A DNA stretch of 62,954 nucleotides from Methylicorpusculum sp. (GCF_030651835.1 NZ_JAUSBX010000031.1:1-62954); one strand, 5' to 3'; counted from the stretch's first letter, positions 26,617 through 35,820 are shown. Notes: generated by a model from the sequence alone, not told the origin. Made by a program: numbers and translations.

Positions 26617-26859
26617 TTGTCCACTGTCAATCTACCCTTCACGGAAAAAACCCTGTGTTATCTGGAAGAGCACATCCCGGAATTGGCCGATGCCGCCTTC
26701 AAGCAGGCATATTGGCAGGCTCTGGCCGCAGGCAGTAGCGTGTTAGAAGTTGAAAACGGCACGATTGTCGAAGTCTTTCCGGACGGTACCCGACAATTCG
26801 TCAAGCATATCGATCCGGCAACACCGGTAACGCCAGGGCAAAAGCGGGTTGCCGCGTGA
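26617..26859 (+). CDS. Small protein paired with a zeta-like kinase, candidate antitoxin
   Basis: 80 residues, TTG start preceded by GGAG. N-terminal helix (FTEKTLCYLEEHIPELADAAFKQ, shown in part) then short strands (VLEVENGTIVEVFPDGT). It overlaps the following zeta-like ATPase gene by 4 bp, the classic layout of a toxin-antitoxin or chaperone pair. I do not recognise its family beyond similarity to small proteins that precede zeta-like AAA kinases. Antitoxin role is inferred only from position and size. Located between hsdS and hsdR. Confidence 0.7.
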   Translation: MSTVNLPFTEKTLCYLEEHIPELADAAFKQAYWQALAAGSSVLEVENGTIVEVFPDGTRQFVKHIDPATPVTPGQKRVAA

Positions 26860-27593
26860 GTGACGTGCCGCGTCTGCGAATGTTTGCCGGGCCGAACGGC
26901 TCGGGAAAAAGCACCCTGAAATCGGTGATCAGCCCGGCATTGCTGGGTGTATATATCAATCCCGACGAGATAGAGAAAGACGTTCGAGAACGCGATTATC
27001 TTGATCTTAGCGCCTATGCCGTGGAGACAGTGGCTGAAGAAATTCTGGGATTTTTTCGGCAGGCTCCCTTGTTGGCATCGGCGGATTTGCTGGATGAAGC
27101 TGCTGAATTGCGTTTTACCGATAATAAGCTCAGTTTTCACTCTGTAATTGTCAATGCGTATTTTGCTTCGGTAGCGGCGGACTTTATTCGGCGCAAATTA
27201 CTGGAATCGAGAACCTCTTTTACATTTGAAACCGTGATGTCATTTGCCGACAAGGTGGATTTGTTGCGGCAGGCGCAAGCAATGGGGTTTCGAACCTATC
27301 TGTACTTTATTGCCACCGAAGATCCAATTATTAATATTTCCCGCGTTCGCCACCGGGTGAAAATGGGCGGGCATCCGGTGCCGGAAGATAAGATTGTGAG
27401 CCGCTATCGGCGTTCTCTTGATTTACTGCGCAATGCGGTGCGCTATAGTCATCGAGCCTACATTTTTGATAACTCGGGTAGCGAGCGTGTTTGGTTGGCG
27501 GAAGTAACCGATGGCCATATTCTGGAGCTGAAAACCGATTCGATGCCGCATTGGTTCAAAGCGGCCTTGTGGGACGTTTTTTCAGCAGGTTGA
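26856..27593 (+). CDS. Zeta toxin-like P-loop kinase
   Basis: 245 residues. Walker A FAGPNGSGKST at 9-19, an acidic N-P-D-E-I motif (INPDEIEKDV) matching the zeta substrate-binding region, the E-T-V-M segment (FETVMSF) and the arginine-rich YFIATEDPIINISRVRHRV lid typical of zeta/AAA kinases in the UNAG-kinase group. Zeta toxins phosphorylate UDP-N-acetylglucosamine; many homologues of this length are of unproven activity. A stretch of about 65 residues (AVETVAEEILGFFRQ...) inserted after the NPDEI motif is longer than in the canonical enzyme. GTG start overlaps the upstream gene. Confidence 0.82.
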   Translation: MSDVPRLRMFAGPNGSGKSTLKSVISPALLGVYINPDEIEKDVRERDYLDLSAYAVETVAEEILGFFRQAPLLASADLLDEAAELRFTDNKLSFHSVIVNAYFASVAADFIRRKLLESRTSFTFETVMSFADKVDLLRQAQAMGFRTYLYFIATEDPIINISRVRHRVKMGGHPVPEDKIVSRYRRSLDLLRNAVRYSHRAYIFDNSGSERVWLAEVTDGHILELKTDSMPHWFKAALWDVFSAG

Positions 27594-27853
27594 TCTGGAG
27601 CCGATGCGTTTGCCTTGGCCTTGGCCGGTGGTGGTTTGATGTTTTCGACTCACTGGAAGTCAACTAACACGGAAAATTTCGACTTCCATAAACGAGCTTT
27701 TCAAGATAATTTTTTTGGTAGACAGCGTCAATTTATTGATATGGCTATGGTTTTTATGTCAAATTAAAGATACATAAACAACATGATTACAGATAATCAT
27801 CATATTTCCGCCTCTTTACATCAGGTCGATAGCTAATCGACAAGGATTGTTAG
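27594..27853 (+). promoter_or_regulatory. hsdR upstream region with perfect palindrome at 27783-27800
   Basis: The 260-bp gap before hsdR contains ATGATTA-CAGA-TAATCAT (27783-27800), 7-bp arms, about 55 bp before the start codon. It is shaped like a dimeric repressor operator and would allow hsdR to be controlled separately from hsdMS, for example during establishment. No controller gene is present nearby. Confidence 0.4.
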
Positions 27854-30800
27854 ATGAGTACAGTCGGCCAAGCCGAAAAGGTTACGCAAAACCGTATCAT
27901 TACTTTATTTCGGGATAATCTGGATTACCGCTATCTGGGCGATTGGACTGATCGTGTGGGCAACAGCAATATCGAAGAAAGTCTGCTGTCGGCATATCTG
28001 ACGCGTTGTGGTTATAGCGCTGCGCAAATCAGTGTAGCCATCCACAAACTGCGCAGCGAGGCGGATAACCACAGCCGCACTTTATACGGTAACAATCAGG
28101 CGGTTTACAACCTGCTGCGTTATGGCGTGCCGGTCAAGATAGACGCGGACCGGGTGACCGAAACAGTACACCTGATCGATTGGCAGGTGCCGGAAAACAA
28201 CGATTTTGCGATTGCCGAGGAAGTGACGTTGAAAGGTGCGCTGGAGCGGCGGCCGGATTTGGTGCTGTATGTCAACGGCATTGCGGTTGGCGTGCTGGAG
28301 TTGAAAAACAGCCGGGTGAGTATCGGTGATGGCATCCGGCAGAATCTGTCCAATCAACAGCCGGAATTCAACGCCTGGTTTTTCAGTACCGTGCAGTTCA
28401 TTTTTGCCGGTAACGATTCCGAAGGCCTGCAATACGGCGCGATTGGCACCGAGGAAAAGTATTTCCTGAAATGGAAAGAAAACGAAGAAGACAACAGCGG
28501 CTTCAAGCTGGACAAATACCTGGAAAAGCTGTGCAACAAGCAGCGCCTCATCGAATTGATGCATGACTTTGTGTTGTTCGACGGCGGCAAGAAAAAGCTG
28601 CCGCGCGTGCATCAGTATTTTGGCATCAAGGCCGCGCAACGCCATGTTCGCGAGCGAAAGGGCGGCATCATCTGGCATACCCAGGGTAGTGGTAAAAGCA
28701 TCGTGATGGTGTTGCTGGCCAAATGGATTTTGGAAAATCATCCCAATGCCCGCGTGGCCATCGTCACCGACCGCGATGAACTGGATAAACAAATCGAGCG
28801 GGTGTTTACCGAGGCGGGTGTGACCATCAAGCGCACCAGTAGTGGCCGCGATTTGATGACGCAACTCGGACAAGCGACGCCGCGGTTGCTGTGTTCGTTG
28901 GTGCATAAGTTCGGCAAGAAAGGCGTCGATGATTTCGATCAGTTTGTCAAAGATCTGGAAGCACAGCCCAGTGCGACGGTGGGTGAGCTGTTTGTGTTTG
29001 TGGACGAATGTCACCGTACCCAAAGCGGCAAATTGCATCGAGTCATGAAAGCGATGATGCCGAATGCGGTATTCATCGGCTTTACCGGTACGCCGTTATT
29101 GAAGAAAGATAAAGCCACCAGCCTGGAAGTGTTCGGCGGCTATATCCATACCTATAAATTCGGCGAGGCGGTCGACGATGGCGTGGTACTGGATTTGTTG
29201 TATGAGGCCCGAGATATTGATCAGACTTTGGGTTCGGTAGAAAAAATCGATGCCTGGTTTGAGGCCAAAACCAAGGGCCTGAACGACTGGCAAAAGGACG
29301 AGCTGAAAAAACAATGGGGCACCATGCAACATGTGCTCAGCTCCCGCTCCCGAATGGACCGCGTGGTCAGCGACATCATTTTTGATTTTGGGGTTAAGCC
29401 ACGGTTATCTAATGAACGCGGCAATGCGATTCTCGTGGCGTCCAGCATTTACGAAGCCTGCAAATACTACAGCTTATTCCAGAAAACTCCGTTCAAGGGC
29501 CGTTGTGCGGTGGTCACCTCTTATAATCCACTAGCCAAAGACGTCACCCTGGAAGAAACCGGCGCCAATACCGAAACCGATAAGCAGTTCATCTACAACA
29601 CCTATAACGAATTGCTGAAAGAGGTGGAAGCCAAGCCGAGCAAAACTAAAACCGAAACCTACGAGGATAGTGCGAAAGCCTTGTTTGCCAGGGAACCGGC
29701 CAATATGAAGTTGCTGGTAGTGGTCGACAAACTGCTGACCGGCTTCGACGCGCCGCCTTGCACTTATTTGTACATCGACAAATCCATGCAGGATCACAGT
29801 TTGTTCCAAGCGATTTGCCGCACCAATCGGCTGGATGGCGACGATAAGGATTTTGGTTACATCGTCGATTACAAAAACCTGTTTGAGAAAGTCGATAGCG
29901 CGATTTCTGTCTACACCTCTGAACTGGACCATAGCGACGCTGGCAGTGATCCTGAGGTGATGCTGCAGGATCGATTGCAGAAAGGTAAAGAACGTCTGGA
30001 TCAGGCGCTGGAAGCCATGGCTTTATTGTGCGAGCCGGTGGAACCGCCGAAAGGCGAGTTGGAGCATATTCATTATTTCTGCGGAAATACTGAAATTGCT
30101 AAGGACCTGGACGCACACCAACCGCAGCGGGTGGCATTCTATAAAGCCACGGCAACCCTGGTTCGGTCTTATGCCAATATCGCCGATGAAATGGACACGG
30201 CCGGCTACAGTAGAGACGACACCCAGCACATCAAGCAACGCATCGATCATTATCTGGCCATTCGCGAGATTATCCGTAAGGCCAGCGGCGAAACGCTGGA
30301 CCTGAAAGCCTATGAAGCGGACATGCGGCATTTGATCGACACCTATATTCAGGCCGACGAGCCACGCAAGATTTCGCCGTTTGATGATATTCCGTTATTG
30401 GAGTTGATCGTCAAAACCGGCATTGCCGAGGCCATCAATCAGCAGTTGGGCGGCTTGAAGGGTAATAAAGACGGCATCGCCGAAACCATCGAAAACAATG
30501 TTCGCCGCAAGATTATCAAGGAGCATCTGACCGATCCGGAGTTTTACGAAAAGATGTCCGCGCTGCTGGATGAAATCATCGCGACGCGTAAAGCCAAGGC
30601 CATCGAATACGAAGATTTTTTGAAGCGGATTGCCGAATTGGCAAAGCAGGTGCAAGCCGGTAAAGGCGACGATACCCCGGAACGGCTGGATACGCCAGGT
30701 AAACGTGCCCTGTATAACAGTCTGAAAGGCGTGAAACCCGATTGTACTGCAGAGCAAGCGGGAGAATACGCCGTATCCGGCGATCCGCTACTGGACTTGG

Positions 30801-30964
30801 CGCTGACAATCGATACCACGGTCAAGCAAGTCAGACCGGATGGCTGGCGAGGTGTGCTGGCCCGGGAGCAAGTCATTAAGGCCGCGCTGTATGGCGTACT
30901 ACAGAATGGCGACGCGGTGGAGCGCATCTTTAAGATCATCTTCGAGCATAAAGGCGAGTATTGA
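27854..30964 (+). CDS. hsdR: Type I restriction endonuclease/translocase subunit
   Basis: 1036 residues, full length. The N-terminal PD-(D/E)xK nuclease has RPDLVLYVNGIAVGVLELKN (about 132-152). Two RecA-like SF2 helicase lobes follow, with Walker A HTQGSGKSIVM (about 275), DEAD-type VDECHR, GFTGTPLL, and later QAICRTNR arginine-finger motif. The C-terminal helical domain binds HsdM/S. It translocates DNA and cuts far from unmethylated sites. Frame intact, so restriction is probably active. Shine-Dalgarno-like AAGGA at 27842-27846. The next gene overlaps its stop by 4 bp. Confidence 0.95.
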   Translation: MSTVGQAEKVTQNRIITLFRDNLDYRYLGDWTDRVGNSNIEESLLSAYLTRCGYSAAQISVAIHKLRSEADNHSRTLYGNNQAVYNLLRYGVPVKIDADRVTETVHLIDWQVPENNDFAIAEEVTLKGALERRPDLVLYVNGIAVGVLELKNSRVSIGDGIRQNLSNQQPEFNAWFFSTVQFIFAGNDSEGLQYGAIGTEEKYFLKWKENEEDNSGFKLDKYLEKLCNKQRLIELMHDFVLFDGGKKKLPRVHQYFGIKAAQRHVRERKGGIIWHTQGSGKSIVMVLLAKWILENHPNARVAIVTDRDELDKQIERVFTEAGVTIKRTSSGRDLMTQLGQATPRLLCSLVHKFGKKGVDDFDQFVKDLEAQPSATVGELFVFVDECHRTQSGKLHRVMKAMMPNAVFIGFTGTPLLKKDKATSLEVFGGYIHTYKFGEAVDDGVVLDLLYEARDIDQTLGSVEKIDAWFEAKTKGLNDWQKDELKKQWGTMQHVLSSRSRMDRVVSDIIFDFGVKPRLSNERGNAILVASSIYEACKYYSLFQKTPFKGRCAVVTSYNPLAKDVTLEETGANTETDKQFIYNTYNELLKEVEAKPSKTKTETYEDSAKALFAREPANMKLLVVVDKLLTGFDAPPCTYLYIDKSMQDHSLFQAICRTNRLDGDDKDFGYIVDYKNLFEKVDSAISVYTSELDHSDAGSDPEVMLQDRLQKGKERLDQALEAMALLCEPVEPPKGELEHIHYFCGNTEIAKDLDAHQPQRVAFYKATATLVRSYANIADEMDTAGYSRDDTQHIKQRIDHYLAIREIIRKASGETLDLKAYEADMRHLIDTYIQADEPRKISPFDDIPLLELIVKTGIAEAINQQLGGLKGNKDGIAETIENNVRRKIIKEHLTDPEFYEKMSALLDEIIATRKAKAIEYEDFLKRIAELAKQVQAGKGDDTPERLDTPGKRALYNSLKGVKPDCTAEQAGEYAVSGDPLLDLALTIDTTVKQVRPDGWRGVLAREQVIKAALYGVLQNGDAVERIFKIIFEHKGEY

Positions 30965-31683
30965 GGGTGGCCGAAGTACAGCTGGGAGACATTACCGTTG
31001 ATGTGGTGTTCAAAGACATTAAAAATGTCCACCTGAGTGTCTGCCCGCCGGACGGCAAGGTGAAGATTGCCGCACCGATACGGATGAATCTCGACACCAT
31101 CCGGGTGTATGCCATTTCAAAACTAGCTTGGATCAAGCAGCAGCAAAGAAAGCTAAGGGAGCAAGCACGCGAAACACCCCGCGAATATTTGAACCTGGAA
31201 AGCCATTATGTCTGGGGACAGCGCTATTTGCTGAGCATCGCTTATAGCGAAAATGCAGTTGGGGTATTTCTAAAACACCGCAAAATCGTACTCAGATTAC
31301 CACCGGACAGTGACCAAGAGAAAAAGCAGATTATGCTTGAAGCGTGGTATCGAGAGATTCTGAAACAGGCGGCCCAACCCTTGATCGCCAAATGGGCGTC
31401 GGTTCTCGGTGTAACGGTCAGTAAGGTATTTGTACAGCGGATGAAAACCAAGTGGGGCAGTTGCAATCCCAAGGCTCAAAGCATCCGGCTCAATAGCGAA
31501 CTGGCCAAAAAGGCTCCTGCCTGCCTTGAATACATCGTGCTACATGAAATGATGCACCTGTTGGAACGCCATCACAATGATCGGTTTATGGCGCTTATGG
31601 ATAGTCATATGCCGAATTGGCGCTCTCAACGAGATGAGTTGAATCGGGCGCCTTTGGGCTATGAGAACTGGGGTGCTTTATAA
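30961..31683 (+). CDS. YgjP-like (DUF45) metallopeptidase domain protein
   Basis: 240 residues, SprT/wss1-related DUF45 zinc protease family. Zinc motif HEMMH (residues about 195-199) with the downstream histidines of HLLERHHNDRF, and the KTKWGSCNP motif before it. TTG start overlaps the hsdR stop (TTGA), so its translation depends on hsdR. DUF45 proteins are regular companions of type I restriction loci but their substrate is unknown; processing of DNA-bound proteins or of HsdR is conceivable. It ends the island; the next gene converges 8 bp away. Confidence 0.88.
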   Translation: MRVAEVQLGDITVDVVFKDIKNVHLSVCPPDGKVKIAAPIRMNLDTIRVYAISKLAWIKQQQRKLREQARETPREYLNLESHYVWGQRYLLSIAYSENAVGVFLKHRKIVLRLPPDSDQEKKQIMLEAWYREILKQAAQPLIAKWASVLGVTVSKVFVQRMKTKWGSCNPKAQSIRLNSELAKKAPACLEYIVLHEMMHLLERHHNDRFMALMDSHMPNWRSQRDELNRAPLGYENWGAL

Positions 31684-31691
31684 CATTTCAC

Positions 31692-32561
31692 TTATCTGAG
31701 CAAAAGCAAAGGTTTACGGGTGCTCAACAACATTTTGGCGGTGAAGCTGCCCAGTACCATATCGTGCAGGCGGGTATGGCTATAAGCGCCCATAACGGTC
31801 ATGTCAATGGCTTGTCCGGCTTGATAATCAGATAATGCTTGATCGATTTTGCCGGTGAGCTTTTGTGTAATCAAGTCAATGCCTCCTGCTTGCGTGATTT
31901 TATCGGACGCCGCTTCAAGCAGCTTTTGTGAAGTGGTTTCGTCTTTGCTGACACAGACCAGATGACAGATCAGACCTTTATATAAGGGGCTGGATGCCAC
32001 CATGTCGACTGCTTTTTCGGCTGCGTTGCTGCCATCGTAGGCCAGCATGATGCGCTGAGGTGACTTAAACGCTTCGTTGACGACTAATATCGGTTTATGC
32101 AGGGAGCGGATAATGGACTCCAGTTTTGTTCCGATTTGGCCCGGTTGATTATCATGCACTTTGCCTCTCAAGCCGATGACCAGCACCCGAATGCTGTCTT
32201 CCACTTCTATCAAGGATTCAACCAGATTGCCGTGCCGCTGACTAATAATCGGATCGGTTATGCCGTTTTGCATGGCTCTTTCTTTGGCCGCTTGAAGCAG
32301 CACCTTGCCTTGTTGCAAACGTAATTTACTGTGTTGCTGCTCTATGCGAATAATATCTTCCAGCAGGTAATCGCGGCTATCCTCGCCGATATTGCCGGAT
32401 AGATCGGTAATCGCTGCGGTCTCGGGGTGGTGATCAATCGTATGCAGAAGTTTGAGTGGGGCATTGACTCGCTGCGAAATCCAGGCCGCATAATCGCAGA
32501 CGGCTTCACTCAGTCCTGAACCGTCAATACAAGCAATCACAGTGTTGGTTTTGATGTTCAT
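31692..32561 (-). CDS. Tandem universal stress protein (UspA family)
   Basis: 289 residues with two UspA domains (about 1-145 and 150-289). Each ends in a nucleotide-binding G-x2-G-x9/10-G(S/T)-like motif: VIGLRGKVHDNQPGQIGT and VMGAYSHTRLHDMVLGSF. Tandem Usps bind ATP or other adenine nucleotides and help survival in stasis, oxidative or envelope stress, in the cytosol. Strong Shine-Dalgarno GGGGAGG before the ATG. Monocistronic, convergent with the restriction island. Confidence 0.92.
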   Translation of the reverse strand: MNIKTNTVIACIDGSGLSEAVCDYAAWISQRVNAPLKLLHTIDHHPETAAITDLSGNIGEDSRDYLLEDIIRIEQQHSKLRLQQGKVLLQAAKERAMQNGITDPIISQRHGNLVESLIEVEDSIRVLVIGLRGKVHDNQPGQIGTKLESIIRSLHKPILVVNEAFKSPQRIMLAYDGSNAAEKAVDMVASSPLYKGLICHLVCVSKDETTSQKLLEAASDKITQAGGIDLITQKLTGKIDQALSDYQAGQAIDMTVMGAYSHTRLHDMVLGSFTAKMLLSTRKPLLLLR

Positions 32562-32961
32562 TAATGACCTCCCCTGATTTTTTGGATCTCTTCCGGCTTA
32601 TACACGGCAATTGACGGTAATACAATGATGCAGACCAATGGCGAGAGGCCGGTTTAGATAACAGTCAGAAAAATAAACAAGTAGCTATTGATCAGCCAGT
32701 CCTGTTTTGTTGATAAAAAAGCATTTTTATACGCATCAACAAATTTGGGCGCAGGTAAAGGTGAGAAATTATTTAACTATTCAGGAGCACCAAAACAAAG
32801 GTGATTCACTGTAGGTTGCGGTTGGCTATAGTCAATTCAGACCGAGTTTGGTTTGGTTGCCCCGGCATTTTAGGTTCATAGTTGGGTTTAAGCGCTGTTT
32901 GTCGTTAAAATGCGGCTAGATTTTTGACCCATCATTTAACCTGGACTCTTTAGGCCTGATT
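32562..32961. other. 400-bp divergent intergenic region
   Basis: AT-rich region between the usp gene (minus) and a methyltransferase gene (plus). I see no convincing reading frame, long inverted repeat or known regulatory element; it presumably holds both promoters. Confidence 0.4.
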
Positions 32962-33579
32962 ATGAAACCGGACCGCATTACGATCAAAAAACGATATGAC
33001 CGTTTGGCGCCTTACTTTGACGGCCTGGAGGCCATGATGGAAGGGCTTATGTTTAAAAAATGGCGTAAGCGCTTGTGGGCCAAGGTTGAGGGTGAGCATA
33101 TTCTGGAAGTCGGTGTAGGAACCGGTAAAAACTTTACGTTTTATCCGCACTCTGCACGGATGACAGCGATCGATTTCAGTGAAAAAATGCTGGCTATCGC
33201 TGAACAGAAAAAAGCTCGTAAATTCATCGATGTCGATTTACAGGTGATGGATGTCGAAGGCTTGTGGTTTGCCGATAACAGTTTCGATACCGTGGTGGCG
33301 TCTTTCGTGTTTTGCTCGGTACCCTCGCCCAGAAAGGGCTTGCGTGAACTTTACCGGGTCTGTAAGCCCGGGGGGCAAATTCTGTTGCTTGAACATGTCA
33401 TCAGTTCAAAGCCCTGGCTGGCGCGCCTGATGAAGTTGCTGAATCCTGTTGTTCTCCGCTTGTTTGGTGCCAATATCAATCGCGATACAGTCAAGAGTGT
33501 GCAGGCTTGCGGTTTTAATTCAGTGTTTGTAGATCCACGCAGCAGCGACGTTATCAAGCTGATTCAGGCTCGCAAATGA
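32962..33579 (+). CDS. Class I SAM-dependent methyltransferase (UbiE/phosphatidylethanolamine-type)
   Basis: 205 residues. The SAM-binding loop is ILEVGVGTGKNFTFYP (about 48-63), the acidic post-strand II residue is in MTAIDFSEKML, and motif III CKPGGQILLLEHV is near 135. The N-terminus (RYDRLAPYFDGLEAMMEG) resembles UbiE and PmtA-type phospholipid N-methyltransferases. It could methylate a quinone, lipid or small molecule; substrate is not readable. Single gene with a weak ribosome site, followed by a hairpin repeat. Confidence 0.85.
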   Translation: MKPDRITIKKRYDRLAPYFDGLEAMMEGLMFKKWRKRLWAKVEGEHILEVGVGTGKNFTFYPHSARMTAIDFSEKMLAIAEQKKARKFIDVDLQVMDVEGLWFADNSFDTVVASFVFCSVPSPRKGLRELYRVCKPGGQILLLEHVISSKPWLARLMKLLNPVVLRLFGANINRDTVKSVQACGFNSVFVDPRSSDVIKLIQARK

Positions 33580-33626
33580 TGTTTTTTAAGCTGTTCGCGG
33601 TACCGTGAAAGTCTGGGTGGCAGATG

Positions 33627-33702
33627 GGTAGGTTGGATAAGCGAAAGCGAATCCACTTTTAAAAGCTTTGGTGGATGCGGCTATCGCCTTATCCATCCTA
33701 AA
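33627..33702. repeat. Dispersed hairpin repeat
   Basis: Outer arms GGTTGGATAAGCG / CGCCTTATCCATCC and inner arms GAATCCAC / GTGGATGC form a cruciform-like sequence. Next to it, 33718-33757 resembles 3708-3748. Type of short extragenic repeat seen in many proteobacteria. Confidence 0.6.
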
Positions 33703-33787
33703 ACGGCCTTTGATTTGCCGGAACGCTGGCAACTATTAATACAAACAAAACCTTTTTTAAACTTCAGCCATCATGACTATTAGAGAC

Positions 33788-34099
33788 TTAATTTTTCGGG
33801 AGATTAAGTTGGTAGACTCCGTTTTTGAGTCCGGAAAAATAGTTTTCCAGAAAGGGATTGTTAATCGGATTGCTATTGTCGCTGACGCTCAGGTTGCTCT
33901 CTGCCACATAAGTCTGATGCTTGGCGTTATCAACCAGGACGTGATACCAGGGCTGGTACTTGGATGGCCGGCTTTTAGCCACTTTGTCATACCATTCTTC
34001 TCCGCCTAAAAATTCAAAATCAACATCAAAAATCACGCCACGGTAATTAAACAGTTTGTGATGAACAATTTGGCCGATAAAAAATTTGGCTTGTTTCAT
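33788..34099 (-). CDS. hspQ: Heat shock protein HspQ (hemimethylated DNA-binding YccV-like)
   Basis: 103 residues. Family signature at the N-terminus, AKFFIGQIVHHKLFNYRG, followed by VIFDVDFEFLGGEEWYD and the conserved P-Y/W-H-VLVD stretch (QPWYHVLVDN). HspQ is a Lon protease specificity enhancer and stimulates degradation of mutant DnaA; first described as a hemimethylated-DNA binding protein. Its start overlaps the upstream gene's stop by 1 nt (TAATG), so the two are cotranscribed. Confidence 0.93.
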   Translation of the reverse strand: MKQAKFFIGQIVHHKLFNYRGVIFDVDFEFLGGEEWYDKVAKSRPSKYQPWYHVLVDNAKHQTYVAESNLSVSDNSNPINNPFLENYFSGLKNGVYQLNLPKN

Positions 34100-34650
34100 T
34101 AGTAAGTTCCCTGCCAGATGGCGTCGATATCCTTGTCATTGTCAATTCCACAAAAACCGGTTGATGCTTTGAATGCGTTAACAAAGGATTCTCCGAATTC
34201 ACTGCAGCCTTGCAGGCAAATAGCCAGATAATGTGTTTGTTCTTTTGATGCAGTCAGGTAGCGGTAAGGGGGGTAGTTTTTGGCATTGAAATAATAGGCG
34301 TTGATGAGTTGGGATTCATCGAAAAAATGCCGGGCGTTCACCGGGCAAAAATCATAACCTTTCTCCCGCTCCAGCAGGGCGTCTAATTCGCTTTCATCCA
34401 AATCAAAACAAATGCCGTTTAAAACCGCATCGGGCTCCGAAGCCTCGGCATTTAACACGCACACCGGCGATTGTTGAAGGGGATCATAGCGGTAAGTGGA
34501 TGCCAGATTGAATTGGCGTTTCAATCCTTTGACGTTGACAGGGACTCTGTTGCGCGCAGTTGGAACTGTCCTCGCTAAAGAGCCTTGATGAATTAAACTG
34601 CCGTAAGCAAAAACTGTGTAAATACCGGTCATAATGAAGGTGATAATCAT
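34099..34650 (-). CDS. Gamma-glutamylcyclotransferase-like protein
   Basis: 183 residues, GGCT/AIG2-like fold. The substrate phosphate/carboxyl loop is YGSLIHQGSL at about 14-23, and the catalytic-type glutamate appears in LLEREKGYDF (near 92-101). The family releases 5-oxoproline from gamma-glutamyl compounds or acts in ChaC-like glutathione breakdown; the precise member is unclear. Two in-frame ATGs (34650, 34632) are possible and neither has a good ribosome site. Cotranscribed with hspQ. Confidence 0.8.
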   Translation of the reverse strand: MIITFIMTGIYTVFAYGSLIHQGSLARTVPTARNRVPVNVKGLKRQFNLASTYRYDPLQQSPVCVLNAEASEPDAVLNGICFDLDESELDALLEREKGYDFCPVNARHFFDESQLINAYYFNAKNYPPYRYLTASKEQTHYLAICLQGCSEFGESFVNAFKASTGFCGIDNDKDIDAIWQGTY

Positions 34651-34850
34651 GTCGGCTTAAGGGCATTAAAGGATACCATAAACAGGATTGATCTTATCCA
34701 GGGCTCAGCAGAAAAGTAAGGTTTTAAAAAGTTTCAGGCCATCAGGCATCCACTCACAGCTAATCCGGCCTCGATTGTACAGCGCCGAGTTGGGAAAATC
34801 GTTTAAGTTCTGCTACCTTTTTAGTCTGGATAATCTAAAAGGGTAAAACA

Positions 34851-35204
34851 ATGTCACAATCAACTTGTTTAATAGTGGATGACAGCCGGATGTCAAGGTT
34901 GATGCTAAAGAAGATTATTAGCGATCTTCATCCTGACTGGCATTTGGTGGAAGCTGAAAATGGACAGGAGGCTATCGATAAGGTGAAAGAACAGGCGTTT
35001 GATATTATTTTACTCGATTACAACATGCCGGTAATGGAAGGCGGTCCTGCGGCTGAAGTGATAAGACCTCTGCTGCCTAATGCCAAAATTGCTTTTTTAA
35101 CGGCGAATGTTCAAGAAGCAATTCAAAAGCTGGCCATAAAGTTGAAGGTTGACTTTATTCCTAAGCCCATTACTGAAACCAAAATAAAAGATTATGTTGG
35201 ATAA
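34851..35204 (+). CDS. Single-domain response regulator (CheY-like)
   Basis: 117 residues, one receiver domain only. Acid pair D10-D11, phosphoacceptor D56 in LLDYNMPVMEG, conserved Thr in AFLTANV and Lys in FIPKPIT. Output must be through protein contact. The next gene encodes a CheC-like protein overlapping by 11 bp, and a GGDEF/EAL protein follows, so this receiver most likely signals to or is dephosphorylated by its neighbours. A Shine-Dalgarno-like AAGGGT precedes the ATG. Confidence 0.92.
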   Translation: MSQSTCLIVDDSRMSRLMLKKIISDLHPDWHLVEAENGQEAIDKVKEQAFDIILLDYNMPVMEGGPAAEVIRPLLPNAKIAFLTANVQEAIQKLAIKLKVDFIPKPITETKIKDYVG

Positions 35205-35811
35205 CGATGATTATGGTGATGAGTTTTTCAGGGATGCCTTTGCCGAAATACTCAATATTGGTATGGGTTACGCGGCAAGTGCGCTAAGTGAGATGGTGAA
35301 CGAAGAAGTTCGTTTGTCTGTCCCTGCCGTTGAGTTTGTAAAAAAAGCGGAAGCCTTGCGATTAATTGAATCCAAAAACCGAACCGATGTGAGTGGTGTG
35401 CATCAGAAGTTTAACGGCTCTTTTGATGGAGATGTTTTTCTTTTATTTCCTGAAGAAAAAAGTCTGGAGTTAGTCCGTGCTGTATTGCAGCAGGACATCT
35501 CGCTTCACGATTTGACCGAAATGGAACAGGAGGCCATGACTGAAATCGGTAATGTCATTCTTAATGGCTGTCTTTGCAGTATGGCGGATATGTTCCAAAA
35601 AGAAATGCAAGGCAGTATTCCGGAGTTTGTTAAGGGTGCTTTTGCCAATATTTTGAACAAGGCGGGCGATAAGACGGATGCTTGTGTCTTGATGTTGAAT
35701 ATGGATTTTGCGATAGATCAAAAAAGCGTCCAGGGTTATGTATCGTTTATGATGGATGTTGAATCGCTGGAGACTTTTAAACAAAACATTGCGGCTTACA
35801 TGGGATTGTAG
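35194..35811 (+). CDS. CheC/CheX-type chemotaxis phosphatase family protein
   Basis: 205 residues with two CheC-type active-site helices: EILNIGMGYAASALSEM near residue 13 and EAMTEIGNVILNGC near residue 113. Each carries the E-x2-N pair that CheC uses to hydrolyse phosphoaspartate on CheY. An N-terminal 11-bp overlap with the CheY-like gene shows coupling. It therefore probably dephosphorylates that receiver, tuning the downstream cyclic-di-GMP enzyme. There is no chemotaxis operon here, so this is a stand-alone regulatory set. Confidence 0.82.
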   Translation: MLDNDDYGDEFFRDAFAEILNIGMGYAASALSEMVNEEVRLSVPAVEFVKKAEALRLIESKNRTDVSGVHQKFNGSFDGDVFLLFPEEKSLELVRAVLQQDISLHDLTEMEQEAMTEIGNVILNGCLCSMADMFQKEMQGSIPEFVKGAFANILNKAGDKTDACVLMLNMDFAIDQKSVQGYVSFMMDVESLETFKQNIAAYMGL

Positions 35812-35820
35812 AAGCTGACT

